This document shows, one piece after another, positions 36,420-48,299 of a stretch of DNA of 64,000 nucleotides. The translations under genes and the position numbers were made by a program. Below the pieces are notes generated by a model, which was not told the DNA's origin, did no database searches, and worked only from the letters and a program-made list of their open reading frames with translations. This DNA comes from Paragonimus skrjabini miyazakii (Eukaryota > Platyhelminthes > Trematoda > Plagiorchiida > Troglotrematidae): the NCBI GenBank assembly GCA_014338405.1, contig JTDE01001124.1:1-64000 (forward strand). The letters are read 5' to 3'. Positions within the stretch are counted from its first letter, which is position 1; every line of letters begins with the position of its first letter.

Positions 36420-37877
36420 GTTACTGCTTCTAAACTGCTATACCATCGATACATTATACAAGCAACTTAAACCGGCCGACACCCAAGGAACTCACATGAG
36501 TGGATCTCCCAAACTACACAAGGAAGGTGTCCCCTTGCGACCAGTATTTGCTATGAGCGCCTCCTTCTATTGCAAGGTGGCTTGCTAATTTGTATAACTA
36601 CTCGATCCGGTGCAGAAAATAGTAAAACCTTAGTGTACTCAAGTTACTTTGACTTGCCGAACGCCCTGAAAAGTTCTACCTGATTGTAACAACAGTGTTT
36701 TTTTACAGACGGTGACTCACTTTATCAGTGTCCCTTCACAAAGAGCTGTCAATTTTTAAATAATTTTATTCTATCGCAAATTATTTTCATTTCAGTTCCC
36801 CTGGGGGTATCTTAGAGACCTTATTGTTTCATGTACAGATAATATACTTTTTGAATTTGGAGAATTCTGTTTTAAACAGGTTGATGGAGGTAGCTCTGGA
36901 TAGTACTTCTTGTCCCAGCACTTGCCGACATTGCCCCAGCAATGGCAAAAAGATCACGTTCTAAACTTATTGGTTCAACTGTACTGTATAAACGCCACAT
37001 TGGTGACATTTCCATTTTCACTTCATCACGTTTTATAACTATGAATTCCTTACACCCTTCTTTGACCGTCAATTTTAAAAACGAGTCCAATAATACCCTG
37101 ACTTTTGAAATGTTTTACACATTGGAATGTCAGATGGGACATCGCGCTGCTCTGTTTCTAGTAATATATCCACCTTACTAGCTTTGAACCGACCAACCGT
37201 AAACGCGGGTTGGTTAAGAATTTGTTCGGTCGAACCCACCACTATTTTAAGGCTGATATATTAGCTTTCGTACAAAAATTCACAAGGAAGACGCTCATTG
37301 CCACTGGATATCCGCAAACGTTTAATGGCGTCGGTAACAAATCAAATTTCCCATAAAAGAATGTTGTCATACAGTTATTATTTCGTGATCATTTGAAAAA
37401 GATAGTTTGGTGCAAGCTTCAGTCCGTCTTGTATTGAACTCATACTTCAGGTAAAGTGTGGCTCTTGCAGTCAACCCAGGGAGTAGGTGTTAGTAAAGCC
37501 AAACGCGGTCCATCTGACCATTTTGCTTTTCATGTTGCCTATCAGTTCATTTGCAGTTCCACTGATACTTACACTGGCAGAACAGATCTGTGCCCTTTTC
37601 GGCGATTATCAAAACGTGTCCCCTGGTGGCTGGTAAATCCTTTGGAGCAAGACATTGATACAGCTGAAGACAAACAACATAACGTATCATCCTCGATTGC
37701 CAAGCACATCTGGATGTTTGACCACAGGGTGGATCTGGCCAATTCGTTCACTGTATAACTACGTCATTCAAGCCCGAAACTTTTGACTACCGTTTAAGGC
37801 ATATTGACCAAATATCAGAGAGCAGCTCCCTGTGCTCAAAACTTACCGAGTCGAGCAATATCCTTTGCTTGTTGGTG
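36420..37877 (+). pseudogene. Penelope-like element remnant, fingers to endonuclease
   Basis: Successive frames give a full domain order. LYKQLKPADTQGTHMSGSPK then LHKEGVPLRPVFAM (36457-36560) match the fingers. THFISVP marks the worn first catalytic region. CTDNILFEFGEFCFKQVDGG matches CTENVRFYFSDKGFQQIDG near 36835-36895. LYKRHIGDISIF (near 36987) replaces LYKRYVDDMFLI, so the two catalytic Asp of YVDD have become IGD. FNSVHPN-like and thumb segments follow. FICSSTDTYTGRTDLCPF (37550 on) is the GIY-YIG start, and SSIAKHIWMFDHRVDLANSF its later part. The end RAAPCAQ to TGA at 37875 matches the PLE carboxyl end. Many stops and shifts: long dead. Confidence 0.75.
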
Positions 37878-37936
37878 AACTTCTGATCCCCAACATTTAT
37901 CGCCATATATAATTGTTTGAATTAATTGTTTTAAGT

Positions 37937-37976
37937 AGGCCGTTGAAGAGATTGCACGAAATATCTTATCCGTGCT
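37937..37976 (+). ncRNA. Decayed PLE-type hammerhead
   Basis: The layout is kept: TTGAAGA (first core with C3 changed), 8-nt segment GATTGCAC, GAA, stem III ATA/TAT around TCT, then C. Stem I keeps only two pairs. It lies 59 nt after the PLE end at 37877, in sense. The opposite strand reads VIRQSTDKIFRAISSTAYL, like the PLE amino terminus. Predicted inactive. Confidence 0.5.
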
Positions 37977-37979
37977 TTG

Positions 37980-39225
37980 ACGAATAACTTCGTCTTATTT
38001 TACATCATTCCCCTGGTTTGAAAACAATTATTTTGAGAAAAAATCAGTTGAACTTCTTATCTTTGAGTGAGTCTCAGTAGGTAAGGAACACTTGAAGTGC
38101 AGCGTACTTTATACAACTGCACTTTTTTAACTTCATGTAAGATGGTTAAATGTTAACCTTATTGGCGTTAACTTTGAGCCCATCAGCCACAATCAAACAA
38201 TAAAAATACGCCTTGATTCTGTCTGTTTTGTAACTTTCTACTATAAGTATGCTTCATCACTTTTTAAGAAGAGATCGAATAAACTCCATTTTGATTTAAC
38301 GCGTTATTTTGTTGTCCCTATTTTGCAGTTGAGACAGTGAGGATGATATTACTGGTTGGTCTTCCCGTACTAAACGACACTGCCAACGGAAAACTTTTGA
38401 TCTTCTTGAAAAACTTACTTTCTGTGGATGAAATGAGAACTTGATAACAAAGGCCGTAAGAACCAAGTATAAAATGCATTGTGAACACCAAACTACTATC
38501 TAAGCGCTTCAGCTCAAATATATCATACTAGTAAGTAAGTGCCTTGTAGGGAGATCAATTTCAGTTGAATTCCGGCAAGATCCAGGGAGTTAACTGCTAA
38601 AGGGTTTCATTTGGGCGGGAAATTCCAAGGTCAATCAAAATTTCCCGCTGTTCCCATCAGTTTGTTTAAAACAATACATTTTACACCAAGACGATTATTT
38701 ACATGTTGTCCTTTAAAAAGCTACCTCTTGGCTAAAAACGTTGTCTATTGGCTTAGTCACATCATCTGACATGTTCTGGCGTTTCAGTATCACCCACTCA
38801 GTGATATTTACCCGATAATCAATCAGATTATACTTCACATCACAAAACGTTAGACAAAAAGATTGTTTCAGTTAGAATTTACACGGTACTACTAAAAATA
38901 GAACAAATATAAACATGATTATCTTGAATAAGACATTCACAGTATATGACAGTGAAGGAAGTAACCGATAAACCGCTTTGCAAAATCGACACTGGTCAGT
39001 AAGAAATAACCTCACTTAAGAGTTTACCCAATACTTCCAAGAAGGACATTTTTAGTAAATGTGTAATGATAAGTACAAACAAATTGAAAGCAAAGATCTG
39101 CATTCTACATGCATAATACAGAATTAATCCTAGCTTTGCAGTGCACACAGCATAAAGTAACCGCAGTTTAGAGCGGGCTTTCTTCAAATGAATTAAAGGC
39201 AACCCGAATGAAGGAGAAAGTAAGT
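37980..39225. other. Intergenic DNA, nothing recognised
   Basis: AT-rich sequence with short frames only, and no match to the repeat families seen elsewhere in the window. Confidence 0.4.
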
Positions 39226-39430
39226 TGATATTGCACGATTTATGTCCGGACAAATTTCACTGAATGTTCACGAGTGCAACCTGCAGACCATTCATGTATC
39301 AATATGAGAGGGCGAACAATATACCAGGGAAAGTCAATTGTCAGTGTGCACAATCATTGTCAATAACAAGGTAGCGACTCGTAAAGACGCAGGAAGATTT
39401 GTCCGGACATAAATCGTGCAATGTCAGCCT
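39226..39430. repeat. Inverted repeat with perfect 26-nt cores
   Basis: 39230-39255 and 39397-39422 are exact reverse complements (around GCACGATTTATGTCC and GGACATAAATCGTGC), with about 140 bp between them. Weaker inverted similarity extends outward and inward (ACGAGT near 39270 and 39380). It could fold into a hairpin in RNA or single-stranded DNA. It carries no hammerhead core. It may be a small foldback element or a MITE end pair. Confidence 0.7.
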
Positions 39431-42400
39431 ACTATCTTGTTTACTTGAAAGCAATCCAATAAAGTGAGCACTCGATATCCCATGAAGTAGATGATGCCAG
39501 GTATACACAAGTAACTTGAACAACTGTAACAAAAATGCATGGGTAATTTTCATCCAATTCTGTCAGATTGTATTTTTGGTAGCCGCCTCACATTTTCATT
39601 GAAAAACTTTCATCTGGTCGGAGATAATTTACGTGAGCATTGAAGGACGTCATACACCTAACCGTTAATACAGTTGGGAGAGTTCCAGCATATTCTTGAA
39701 GCTTTTCTTCTTTGGTAAATATTATGCGCACTGCGTTCGTTATGAGTCCACTCTGTTTAAGGAACCGCTGCGCTTGCATATTTCACCATTTTTGTTTGCA
39801 TTTTTTTATCTCTGGACTTCTTACTGTTGAAAATGCTGCTTAATTAAATATAAACTGACAGATCTCAACCAATTAGCATCCAGGTGATAAAAATAACTAA
39901 ACCTCCGTCACTTTTATTTTTGAATGCGAGTTCAAACAATGACCTCGTAAATTATTTTGTTGTACGTTTTGCCACGCTGAATTTTGGGTGAATAAGGCAG
40001 GCAAGTTGATGAGGGAGTCACCTAAATAAGCAAAGAAATTAGAGATCAAGCCTAGCATTCCAGGTACTGTATGATTAAAAGTGTACGTTCCTAACAGTAA
40101 GCGCGACGGTTTAGTTGGTCTTACCAGCAAACAAAGAAAGATATGTCTGCGGTTGTCAAGTAAATGAACAAACTGCTTCACTGCGTTCATCAAAGGGTGA
40201 TAAGCGAGTTGGGTGTAACATACCCAGTTAACTGTCTTGACACTTCTTGCGAATAGACGAGTAAATTTTACTTCGTTACAAAGTTGTCAGTAGAAACGCA
40301 ACGTTGTTGTGAAAAAGTCGGACAAAGAGCAGCGTCTAACTGATATGTAATTCATTTATTCCCTGTAAAAGGCGTGTATTGACAAGATGGGTTTTCTCTG
40401 AGTAGTGTTGTCCACTCTGTTGGTGGACAGTTAATTTCTTATCAGAAAATTCGTTGTTGGCTTTAGTTTTCTGCTTGATGTGATTCTCCAAGAAAAACCT
40501 AGCACATCGTTTCGATCTGTGACTTACTGACAGAATCTTTTGTAAGCGCTTATCCGCTAAAAGTATTTGGTAGCAAATCCCAAGGCAACATGTATACAAC
40601 AACGTGTCAGATCATGGTTCCGCATGATATTGTCGTATTTCTCAATCTGAATCGATGTTGTGTTCGTATAATACACCTTACTATTGCAAAATGCTGGCTC
40701 TGTCTAATCATAGCTAATTTTCAACATATTCATATACACACTCCTTTGATTTTGTTTTTTATTCAATCAAAACACCATCCCGCTTGTACCATATAACATT
40801 TTGCTAATTAGATTATACTGGTAGACAGTAACTAATCTAATTAGTGAAAAATTACACTTTCTATGTTATTAGGCGTTTCATGCCGTTATTGACATTTTTG
40901 AGATGAAGGAATTTTATTTGATCTGCTTTCCAGTTTCTAAATATGGAATATTTTACCAGCCTTATAAAATAAACGTTTTCCGAGTTAGTCATTTTGTCCT
41001 GTTGAATACATTTATCGCTTTAATTGGCTAAATAGTTGTCCGGCAATTTTATATTATGTTAATAGTTCACAGTCACTCTACTTGCTTAAACCTCTAATGT
41101 ACTCAGTATGTGATTATTATGATCTGCTTAATACAGGATCTAAAACTGACTTCATAACTGACAACTAAGGAATGAAAACAGTTGACCTAATGGCTGATCG
41201 TAATTGAACTTTGATTTGAGGTATATTGAAGATGTCATTTAGCGTTCATATGAAGTTCACACCCGTTAGCTACTTTGGTTGGCAGAACATTTGAGAAAAA
41301 TGTTCTAAAATGTATCGCTTATAATGTGGTAATTTCGTTATTTTATCCTAATTTCTGACTGAGCAACACTATGCCTATGGGGATTTACGCAAGAACGTTT
41401 CTTCATTAGATGCTGTAGTTGTATATATGATACGCTATTCAAATCCCCGGATATGCTATGCGCTCAGAGCACAAGTGACTTTTGCTGGATTAGTAAATGA
41501 TTGATACTGAGTTGTGTGTGATCCCAGACAAATAATTTACAGCTGCCAGACAGACTGACAGTTGCGTGCATCCTGAGCACCTTCATAAACACCTAAATGA
41601 CTCTTCTTATATCGTAATATTACAGCCCATTGCGTGACTGCTTACTAACAGCACTTTGTAATTAAACACACATTACAAAACCGATAAGATGCAATGGAGA
41701 ATATAGAAATACTGAATGCAGAAAATATGATAAACGAAAATGTATATGTCGTGGCTACGTGATCTGACTTCTCAAAGAAGCACTAGTTACTTTTCACACG
41801 AAATTGATCCCGTCGTCTCTCGATATTTTCCGGTTGCAAATTCAATGTTTAGTATGTCATGATCACTTAGTTTTGTAAAGTAATGTGATATCGTTCCGGT
41901 TGTGGTATGCAAGCTCGCACGTTATTTTAGCAATAAACAGTTATGCTTACTAGATCTAATGACAATTTCACCCGGACAGCTGTTCTCTTGGGATCTGTTC
42001 AAGTGGTAGTTTGGTAGAGCGAATGAAGTATGACGAATTTTATCTTTTAGAAACAACCGCTAGTTGTGCTGTCAAGAACAAACTAATGAACGAGGTGGCA
42101 TGTATGCGAAGGAGTGAATTTCTCATTGTTTATTTCAGATCGGTTATGATCTTGGTCAAGATAGGAGAAGGTTAAATTTGTATTTGTATTATTTCAAATG
42201 GATGGATGAAATATTAATAAGCTCAAATATATCAAAGTACAGTTTATGTGGTTTGCATCTAAATGTAGTCTTAGTTAAGACTATCTGAAATTTGATGGAA
42301 CCTATCTGATTAGATTCTACAGGATAAGCGATCTAACTTTGCATGACAACATGTTTTTCTATTGGTAGACAATGCAAACCTTGTCCAAGCACTTGTGGAT

Positions 42401-42555
42401 ACCAGTTTAAAAGCATTAGAATTCTGCTGCCCAACACGACGTTTTTTTTATCAGATAATCAGAGGGTTGACGTCATCACTTGAATTTACTTCATTCAATG
42501 TCTGGCACCAATACTGTCAGTCAGAGGTAATATTTTTCACACATTTAAACCGAAT
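39431..42555. other. Intergenic DNA, nothing recognised
   Basis: Short frames (39588-39779, 39897-40193, 40336-40602 minus; 40590-40796 plus) have no known motif. The rest is AT-rich. Confidence 0.4.
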
Positions 42556-42559
42556 GCAC

Positions 42560-42640
42560 AATATTGGATGTAGACAGGATGCTAGTATCGCACGGCACCT
42601 CGTCAAAACCGAGCGGGTCACAATTTATCTCCCATAAGCG
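42560..42640 (+). pseudogene. Possible PLE endonuclease scrap
   Basis: Within the plus frame 42362-42637 the end reads GCRQDASIARHLVKTERV, close to NAASSIARHLSTTGHTV in the GIY-YIG domain of the 31.6-kb PLE. Upstream residues do not align and no NTYIG motif is seen. The match is short, so it may be chance. Confidence 0.3.
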
Positions 42641-42644
42641 TGAT

Positions 42645-45600
42645 TTTACTCTGAAACGCTGGACATTTTCTTTCGGTTTCAAGTAGTTTAATGTGGTACT
42701 ATTGGTAACAGTATAGAGTGCTGCAAACCCAAAGGTGGTTTTGACCCAGGTATCTTAGAAGTTGTACAGAACACGAGATGATGCGTTGCAAGTTTCATAA
42801 ACGTCCAGACAGTTCGGATGTTATAAAGATTTGACATATTGTCCGTAGTCTTTTAAAGTAGCCACCACTTCAAAGCGCCATAATTCTACCGTTTTACACC
42901 CACTCAAACTCACTGGTTACGACGGACCTCCTAATGTAGCCGTTAATAAACAGCCATCCTTGAAACGTTTTTGCTGTTTACAAGTCTAAGTCCATCAAAC
43001 TGTCAAGATGTTGATTCCTTAATATTGTCATCTATTCGTTTTCACAAGAAAATCTGAAACCACCCGATAAATTAATTTTTTGTTCGTATTTAATCACACT
43101 GATACTGTTGTCACCGCAGAAGATTCTTGACCTGCGAAGTTGTTTGCTACATAGTAATCCCTTACAGGTTGCGTTAAAACAGCACCAGGAACGCATACAC
43201 TCAATTTTATGGCTAATGTTTATTCACAGACGTTGGGCAGCAGTTCACTATCATTCACTCTGATCACACGTCCCCCATATTATGTACACCCCTCCAATAA
43301 TCGCTTCTGGTCTATCGTCTGTCTGACGCTGAGACTTGCATTTTAGTTCCCGAATGTACACTCTATACTGCTCAACTGAAACTGCATATTATGCAACAAC
43401 ACGACTACGAACTATTTGGCAGAACTTTCAAATACGTTCCTTAAAATTTGTTTGTTTGTTTGAATCCATCAAGGTGGGGTCAAAATTGTTTAATCCCACA
43501 CAACAGACGCTAAATCTTTTGGGGGGAAAATGAAGTCCAGGCCCAATTTAGTCCGTCCTCCACATGCTGGCTTAAACTGAATGATGGTAAACATGTTTGT
43601 GATGGTTAAGCCACAACACTACTATCACAAAACCGCCTCTGTTACAAATTAGCTTTACCAGTTTTATAGAAAACACATCGTGTTGTGTACCACTACAACC
43701 CTTACGGTAATCGGTTATCTGACATGCGAGCCTCTAGAGGTGTGCTGTTGATTTTCCACCGTGTCCACATTTAGTTTATAGAGTGGAAGATATAATAAAA
43801 CTTATGGGTTACAGCTCTATCTTGAACCGTATATGATAAAAATGACGTTCGGAGTGATCCAAACAAAATTCTGACAAACTACTGCGGTGAGAAAACGGAG
43901 ACAACCCTGTAGACAACCAAAAGTGATTTCATTGGATGAGAACTAACGGCATGACTCTGAGTCACGGCTGTGCCCACCATTACTGAGGGTTATGTAACAA
44001 TTGATTTATATAACTCGCCTATAAAGTCCTAGTGTTTTATGACCAATGCAGCTAGACAGCAATACCCCATTGATGTGACTATAGACGTTGGCTATCAGTT
44101 TGGGTTGGCAACAGATGACTGTGCACGGACTGGATAAATTTAAATCCGGCTACCAATCGAATCCCGGAGACCTATTGAAGTGTGTTAACTGACTGACAGT
44201 GAGACCCCCGTATATCTGGATAATGAATAGAGCGGAATGTTGTTGTTTCTTCAGTAGGTCACCCAGATGGGAACATGGAGCAACCGGTGTGCCGCCGAAT
44301 GCCGAGTACAACGGGACCACAGCAACACTTTAAAAATGTTTCCTGTGGAAAAGTAAACAGATGATGAAAATTCTAGCCGTTGAGAATAAAACCAGTATGT
44401 GGCAATCTCTTGTCTTATGGAGGGTTGGGTCGCTGGTATGTTTCACAAGTATCCAAACCACAGACTTGTGTATCAGTCTCGACGTTGTTATGCAATTATC
44501 ATATGAGTTGTTCACATGGTTTGGCGACACCGTAAAAGGTTCATGGAAAGTGGATAGACGGAGAAAGAAAACACTTGCCCTCGTTTTCTGAAATGATAGC
44601 GCACGCGCTATGCTAGTTTATTGGGGTGTTCGGATGCTGGGATCTTTGCATCAGTTACAAAAATTAACAACCACTCTTCTCCTGCAGGTCATAAGACTTC
44701 TCTAGAATAATATTTCGCCATTGAGACGACCCTGTCAAGGTGACAAAATCGGTCGTAATTCGAACGGTCAATAGCTCATTGGTCTCCGTGCATGCGGCTG
44801 TTTCAATCAGTTAATCGCTGCTAGTTCTACCATGGACTGATTGTTTTCCTTGTCAGATTTCAGTCAGATTGTTTATTCTATCGCGGAACAGTCTAGTTCT
44901 ACCGTTGTTGTTTCTAAAGTAGGCGCCGGGTGATTCAACGTTAACTTACGTCACAATTACGGCAGTATTGAAACCATGGTATTTTGACCATTGTTGGTGT
45001 GAGTTGTGGGCCATAGTAGTCCCAGTTCTCCGCGTAACCACTTCGCGCGAATAACATAAACGGGAATGACAGTTCACGGAAAATTTTACCAGATATATTT
45101 GGAATGGCCACTATATACATTTCGACATTTTTGCCTTAGTAATACGAATAAACTGCTTGATCAGGTTGATTAATAGAACACTGAGACTGTTTGTACAGAA
45201 TATGAGTCCCTGAGCCTCCTTTCTTGTGCACATCCTTTTACGAGATATTTACCCAGCGTGAGTTGCAGACAAGGCTACGCAACTTCACGAAAAGATAGAT
45301 AAAACATCTCTAGCGAGGATGAAAGCAGTGTATAGTTAGTTGTCATTAAATTGTGACAAGCTTGATTTAGAAGACTCCGTACTGTTAACAACATAATAGT
45401 ACGTGTTGTCACCTTGCATGTTTTTCTTGATCTACTGTCTTTAGGTAAGGGACTAATCCACTAGTGCTTGCAATTTCCTTCTGCTCATGCCTATTTGTTC
45501 GTCCTTGTTGATCTGTTTAGATGGAGCACACGGCCAGGATCATATATGAACCAACCTGCAAGTGTCTACCAGCCCGGAACAACTAACAACTCTCGATTTA

Positions 45601-46084
45601 AATGATGTCGCCAAAGCTGCAACTTTGTTTTGTCTGATTTACCTAGTCAGTGAAAGTCGATCAAAAGATGTATGATTCGGAATTCTGGCCTCATATGAGG
45701 TGATCGGATTCGGATTGTATGATCCAACTTTGCGCGCACCATTAGGCTTCGTTCAGACCTTGCGTAAGCCACGGTCCACACCAGCATCGATCAAACTATC
45801 ACGGTTTGAGTTGTGCCGTAGTTGTGACGTAACTTCACCAGAACATTGTCTCTCTTCATAGCACTGATTTCGCTGACCTCAGCTAAAATTGTTTCTTGTT
45901 TCGTCTATTTTACTATGCCGTCAGTATTGAATCTAAACGCCATGCAATTAGCCCATTTGTGAATAAACGAGCAGTGCTTGTTCGTTACACCGTGTTTTTG
46001 ATGGCTGTTCTGAAGAGTTTCAACCACTCAATACAGAAATACCTTTTTTCAGTGAACGAAATTCGACGTATATTCATAAGGATA
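42645..46084. other. Intergenic DNA, nothing recognised
   Basis: Short frames only (43336-43533, 44361-44591, 45896-46105 plus; 44330-44530 minus). No domain, repeat or RNA motif recognised. Confidence 0.4.
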
Positions 46085-46490
46085 AGCTGTTTTTCTTTAA
46101 GTTGAACATCACACGCAATTGATTACGGTTGTTGCATTCCTATAGAGTTTCCAGTCAGCCCCTCTCGAAAAAAAGCACCAGACTCGAGTTCCGCTCTTAT
46201 TAGAGCTCATCAGTAGTGCATACCCTTTCCACGGCCCGGACTAGAACTTCGGCCGAACTTTCATGAGGCAACCTTTTTGACCACTGCGCCATTGACCTTA
46301 CATTAGGCATGACCGAATTATCACATGTGAACACTCAACCACTTTCACTTGTGAGTAGTGATCAGGTTGCCGAATCGTCTCGATGGTAGACACAGTTACT
46401 CTCTGTCAACTCCAATCGATAACCCGCAATTAGGACTTCCCAGAAAGGTCAAAATCTCCGATCTCATCAAACCTGCTAGACAGTATTTTT
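46085..46490 (-). repeat. tRNA-headed SINE/satellite unit with hammerhead, copy C
   Basis: On the minus strand the order is: end of a preceding unit's tail (about 46490-46445), segment X (46441-46363), 5' flank (GTGATAATTCGGTCATG), tRNA-like head with GGCGCAGTGG box A and AGTTCTAGTCC box B, hammerhead, tail (to about 46089). This copy shows the fullest head side of the family and proves that X sits upstream of the head in at least one copy. Confidence 0.8.
46175..46219 (-). ncRNA. Hammerhead ribozyme with one core mutation (SINE copy C)
   Basis: Stem I is GCACTA/TGGTGC, all six paired with one G-U. The first core is CTGATGA. Stem II is a perfect GCTCT/AGAGC with loop AATA. The second core reads GGAA in place of GAAA. 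Stem III palindrome and GTC are intact. Change at the A13 position predicts loss of activity. Confidence 0.8.
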
Positions 46491-46494
46491 TTTT

Positions 46495-47925
46495 TACGTA
46501 GTTTGCACACAGTGCTACGTTGTTTTAACAAGTCTGCTATTACATGTTATCACGTGTCCTTACAATACTTAAGGTATGAGTTCCTAAGGTCTGACATATC
46601 TGAGAACGTTAATAGCATATATCTGCCCATACACATATTTCCAGTAGGACGAACGTACACCTCGTTTTGCACACCCAATTAATGTTTAGTTTGGCACATG
46701 CTTTTATATTGGCCAAACATTTTTAATAAGCCTTATTGCGGTATTACATAGTGACACACTATGAACGTACGATATACATCATCGGAAAGATTTCCTCTAG
46801 CTCTGGGCATTCTCTGTCACATTCGGCATAGACTAACAGAATACTTTCCGCTCAAAACAATGGGATATTATAACATTCTTGAAATCTATATGATGGGAAA
46901 AAATAGTGGAAAGCAGCACCTAGTGGTGGTCAGCTGGCTTACACCTAATACGCAAAAGTTTGCAGTTCTCGTCTGCAACCCGATCCATGATGATCCATGA
47001 TGAAGGAAAAGATTTTTTTCCAATTTTGTTATCTGCTCTACGTTAGTAACATTGGCTTTCGGTAAACATAAACCAGTCAAAATTTCACTTCGCTTAACGT
47101 AGTTCTATCTGGTTAATCACATTGACTTTAATGTATTAATATCGATCAAAAAGTTGGCATATGCTCAATGAAATGATGAGACATAATAAGTCTGGTGAAA
47201 GTGTATACTTGTATATGATTTGGAATATACGATTCAATGGTAGACAGTACACTTTCGTAGTGCAAAGTGATACCTATTCAGTATATGAATTAACTGTTAT
47301 CTGATCAACCAGAAAGTAAGAAGTTGCCTTTCTAGTTCACACTGTCCAGGACTTGAGCTGGAAGGATTGGCTAAATAAAGAATTGTTATGAATGGTATTC
47401 TGTCAGATAGATAGATACCTCAACGTACTGGTGCTGTGACCTGATGATATGCTTACTATTACAATGTTAGTCATCTCACAACGAACATACTACTCTTTTT
47501 CTACCGCCCAGTTTCGTCCAAATGAGTACGGTATCTCAAGTGTGATATCTAGTCACACGAAACGGTGACGGACAGATAAGACCTTATCAAGAGACTTACG
47601 TGAAACTGAACAATTTATTTGTTAAACCGCGGTAAGTTAAGATCACAAGAGCCATAGAGTTCACAACGTCATTCGGTGGGGATCATTGACAAATCTTACA
47701 CAGAAAAACAAATTTGTAAGCACAGTCATATCTCATTCATGTTTAGTATGAACAAGCTAGATGTCACTAACAAATACCAGAGCTGTCCATCCAGGTCATA
47801 CACACATTGAGCTCGGAGAATCTTGGCCGTGTGGGGCAAAGGTAGAGTGGAAATACGCTTAAGCCGCTGGGCTGAACTTTACTTACACTACAGAGAAGGC
47901 TGGTCAACATATAGATTACAAGTTG
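46495..47925. other. Intergenic DNA, nothing recognised
   Basis: Short frames (46761-47000 plus, 46886-47080 minus) overlap on opposite strands and match nothing known. A brief GATA run lies near 47406. Confidence 0.4.
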
Positions 47926-47929
47926 TGAA

Positions 47930-48194
47930 ATAACTGAGTAAACTCCCGGCTAAGTAGCTATTAGTTGCAAACGGTTTTAGTATTGATGAGTGGTAGGGAA
48001 TTTTGTTTTTACCATATAAACTGTCCACAGCTGACCGTAGCTGTTCCAGTTCTAAGACTTTCTAGTCGGTCCCTTTCGAAAAGGCTCGGGTTTCCCTCTT
48101 GTTAGAGCTCGTAAGTAACACATTTCCTAGTCAAGGCCAGGATTAGAACACTGGCCACAATTTTTCAAACTAAGAATGTAAGAGTTGTCGGGCA
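47930..48194 (-). repeat. tRNA-headed SINE/satellite unit, copy D, cut by assembly gap
   Basis: The minus strand shows box B-like TGTTCTAATCC (near 48150), a worn hammerhead (48083-48121: CTTACGA for the first core, GAAA kept, stem I strand partly lost), the tail with CGAAAGGGACC, and then an X-like segment near 47975-47940. The head side would continue into the run of N at 48195, so box A is not available. Confidence 0.65.
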
Positions 48195-48294
48195 NNNNNN
48201 NNNNNNNNNNNNNNNNNNNNNNNNNNNNNNNNNNNNNNNNNNNNNNNNNNNNNNNNNNNNNNNNNNNNNNNNNNNNNNNNNNNNNNNNNNNNNN
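48195..48294. other. Assembly gap, 100 N
   Basis: Exactly 100 undetermined bases, the usual placeholder for a gap of unknown size. It sits inside a SINE head, so collapse of a repeat or a longer tandem array is a likely cause. Confidence 0.98.
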
Positions 48295-48299
48295 TTTAA

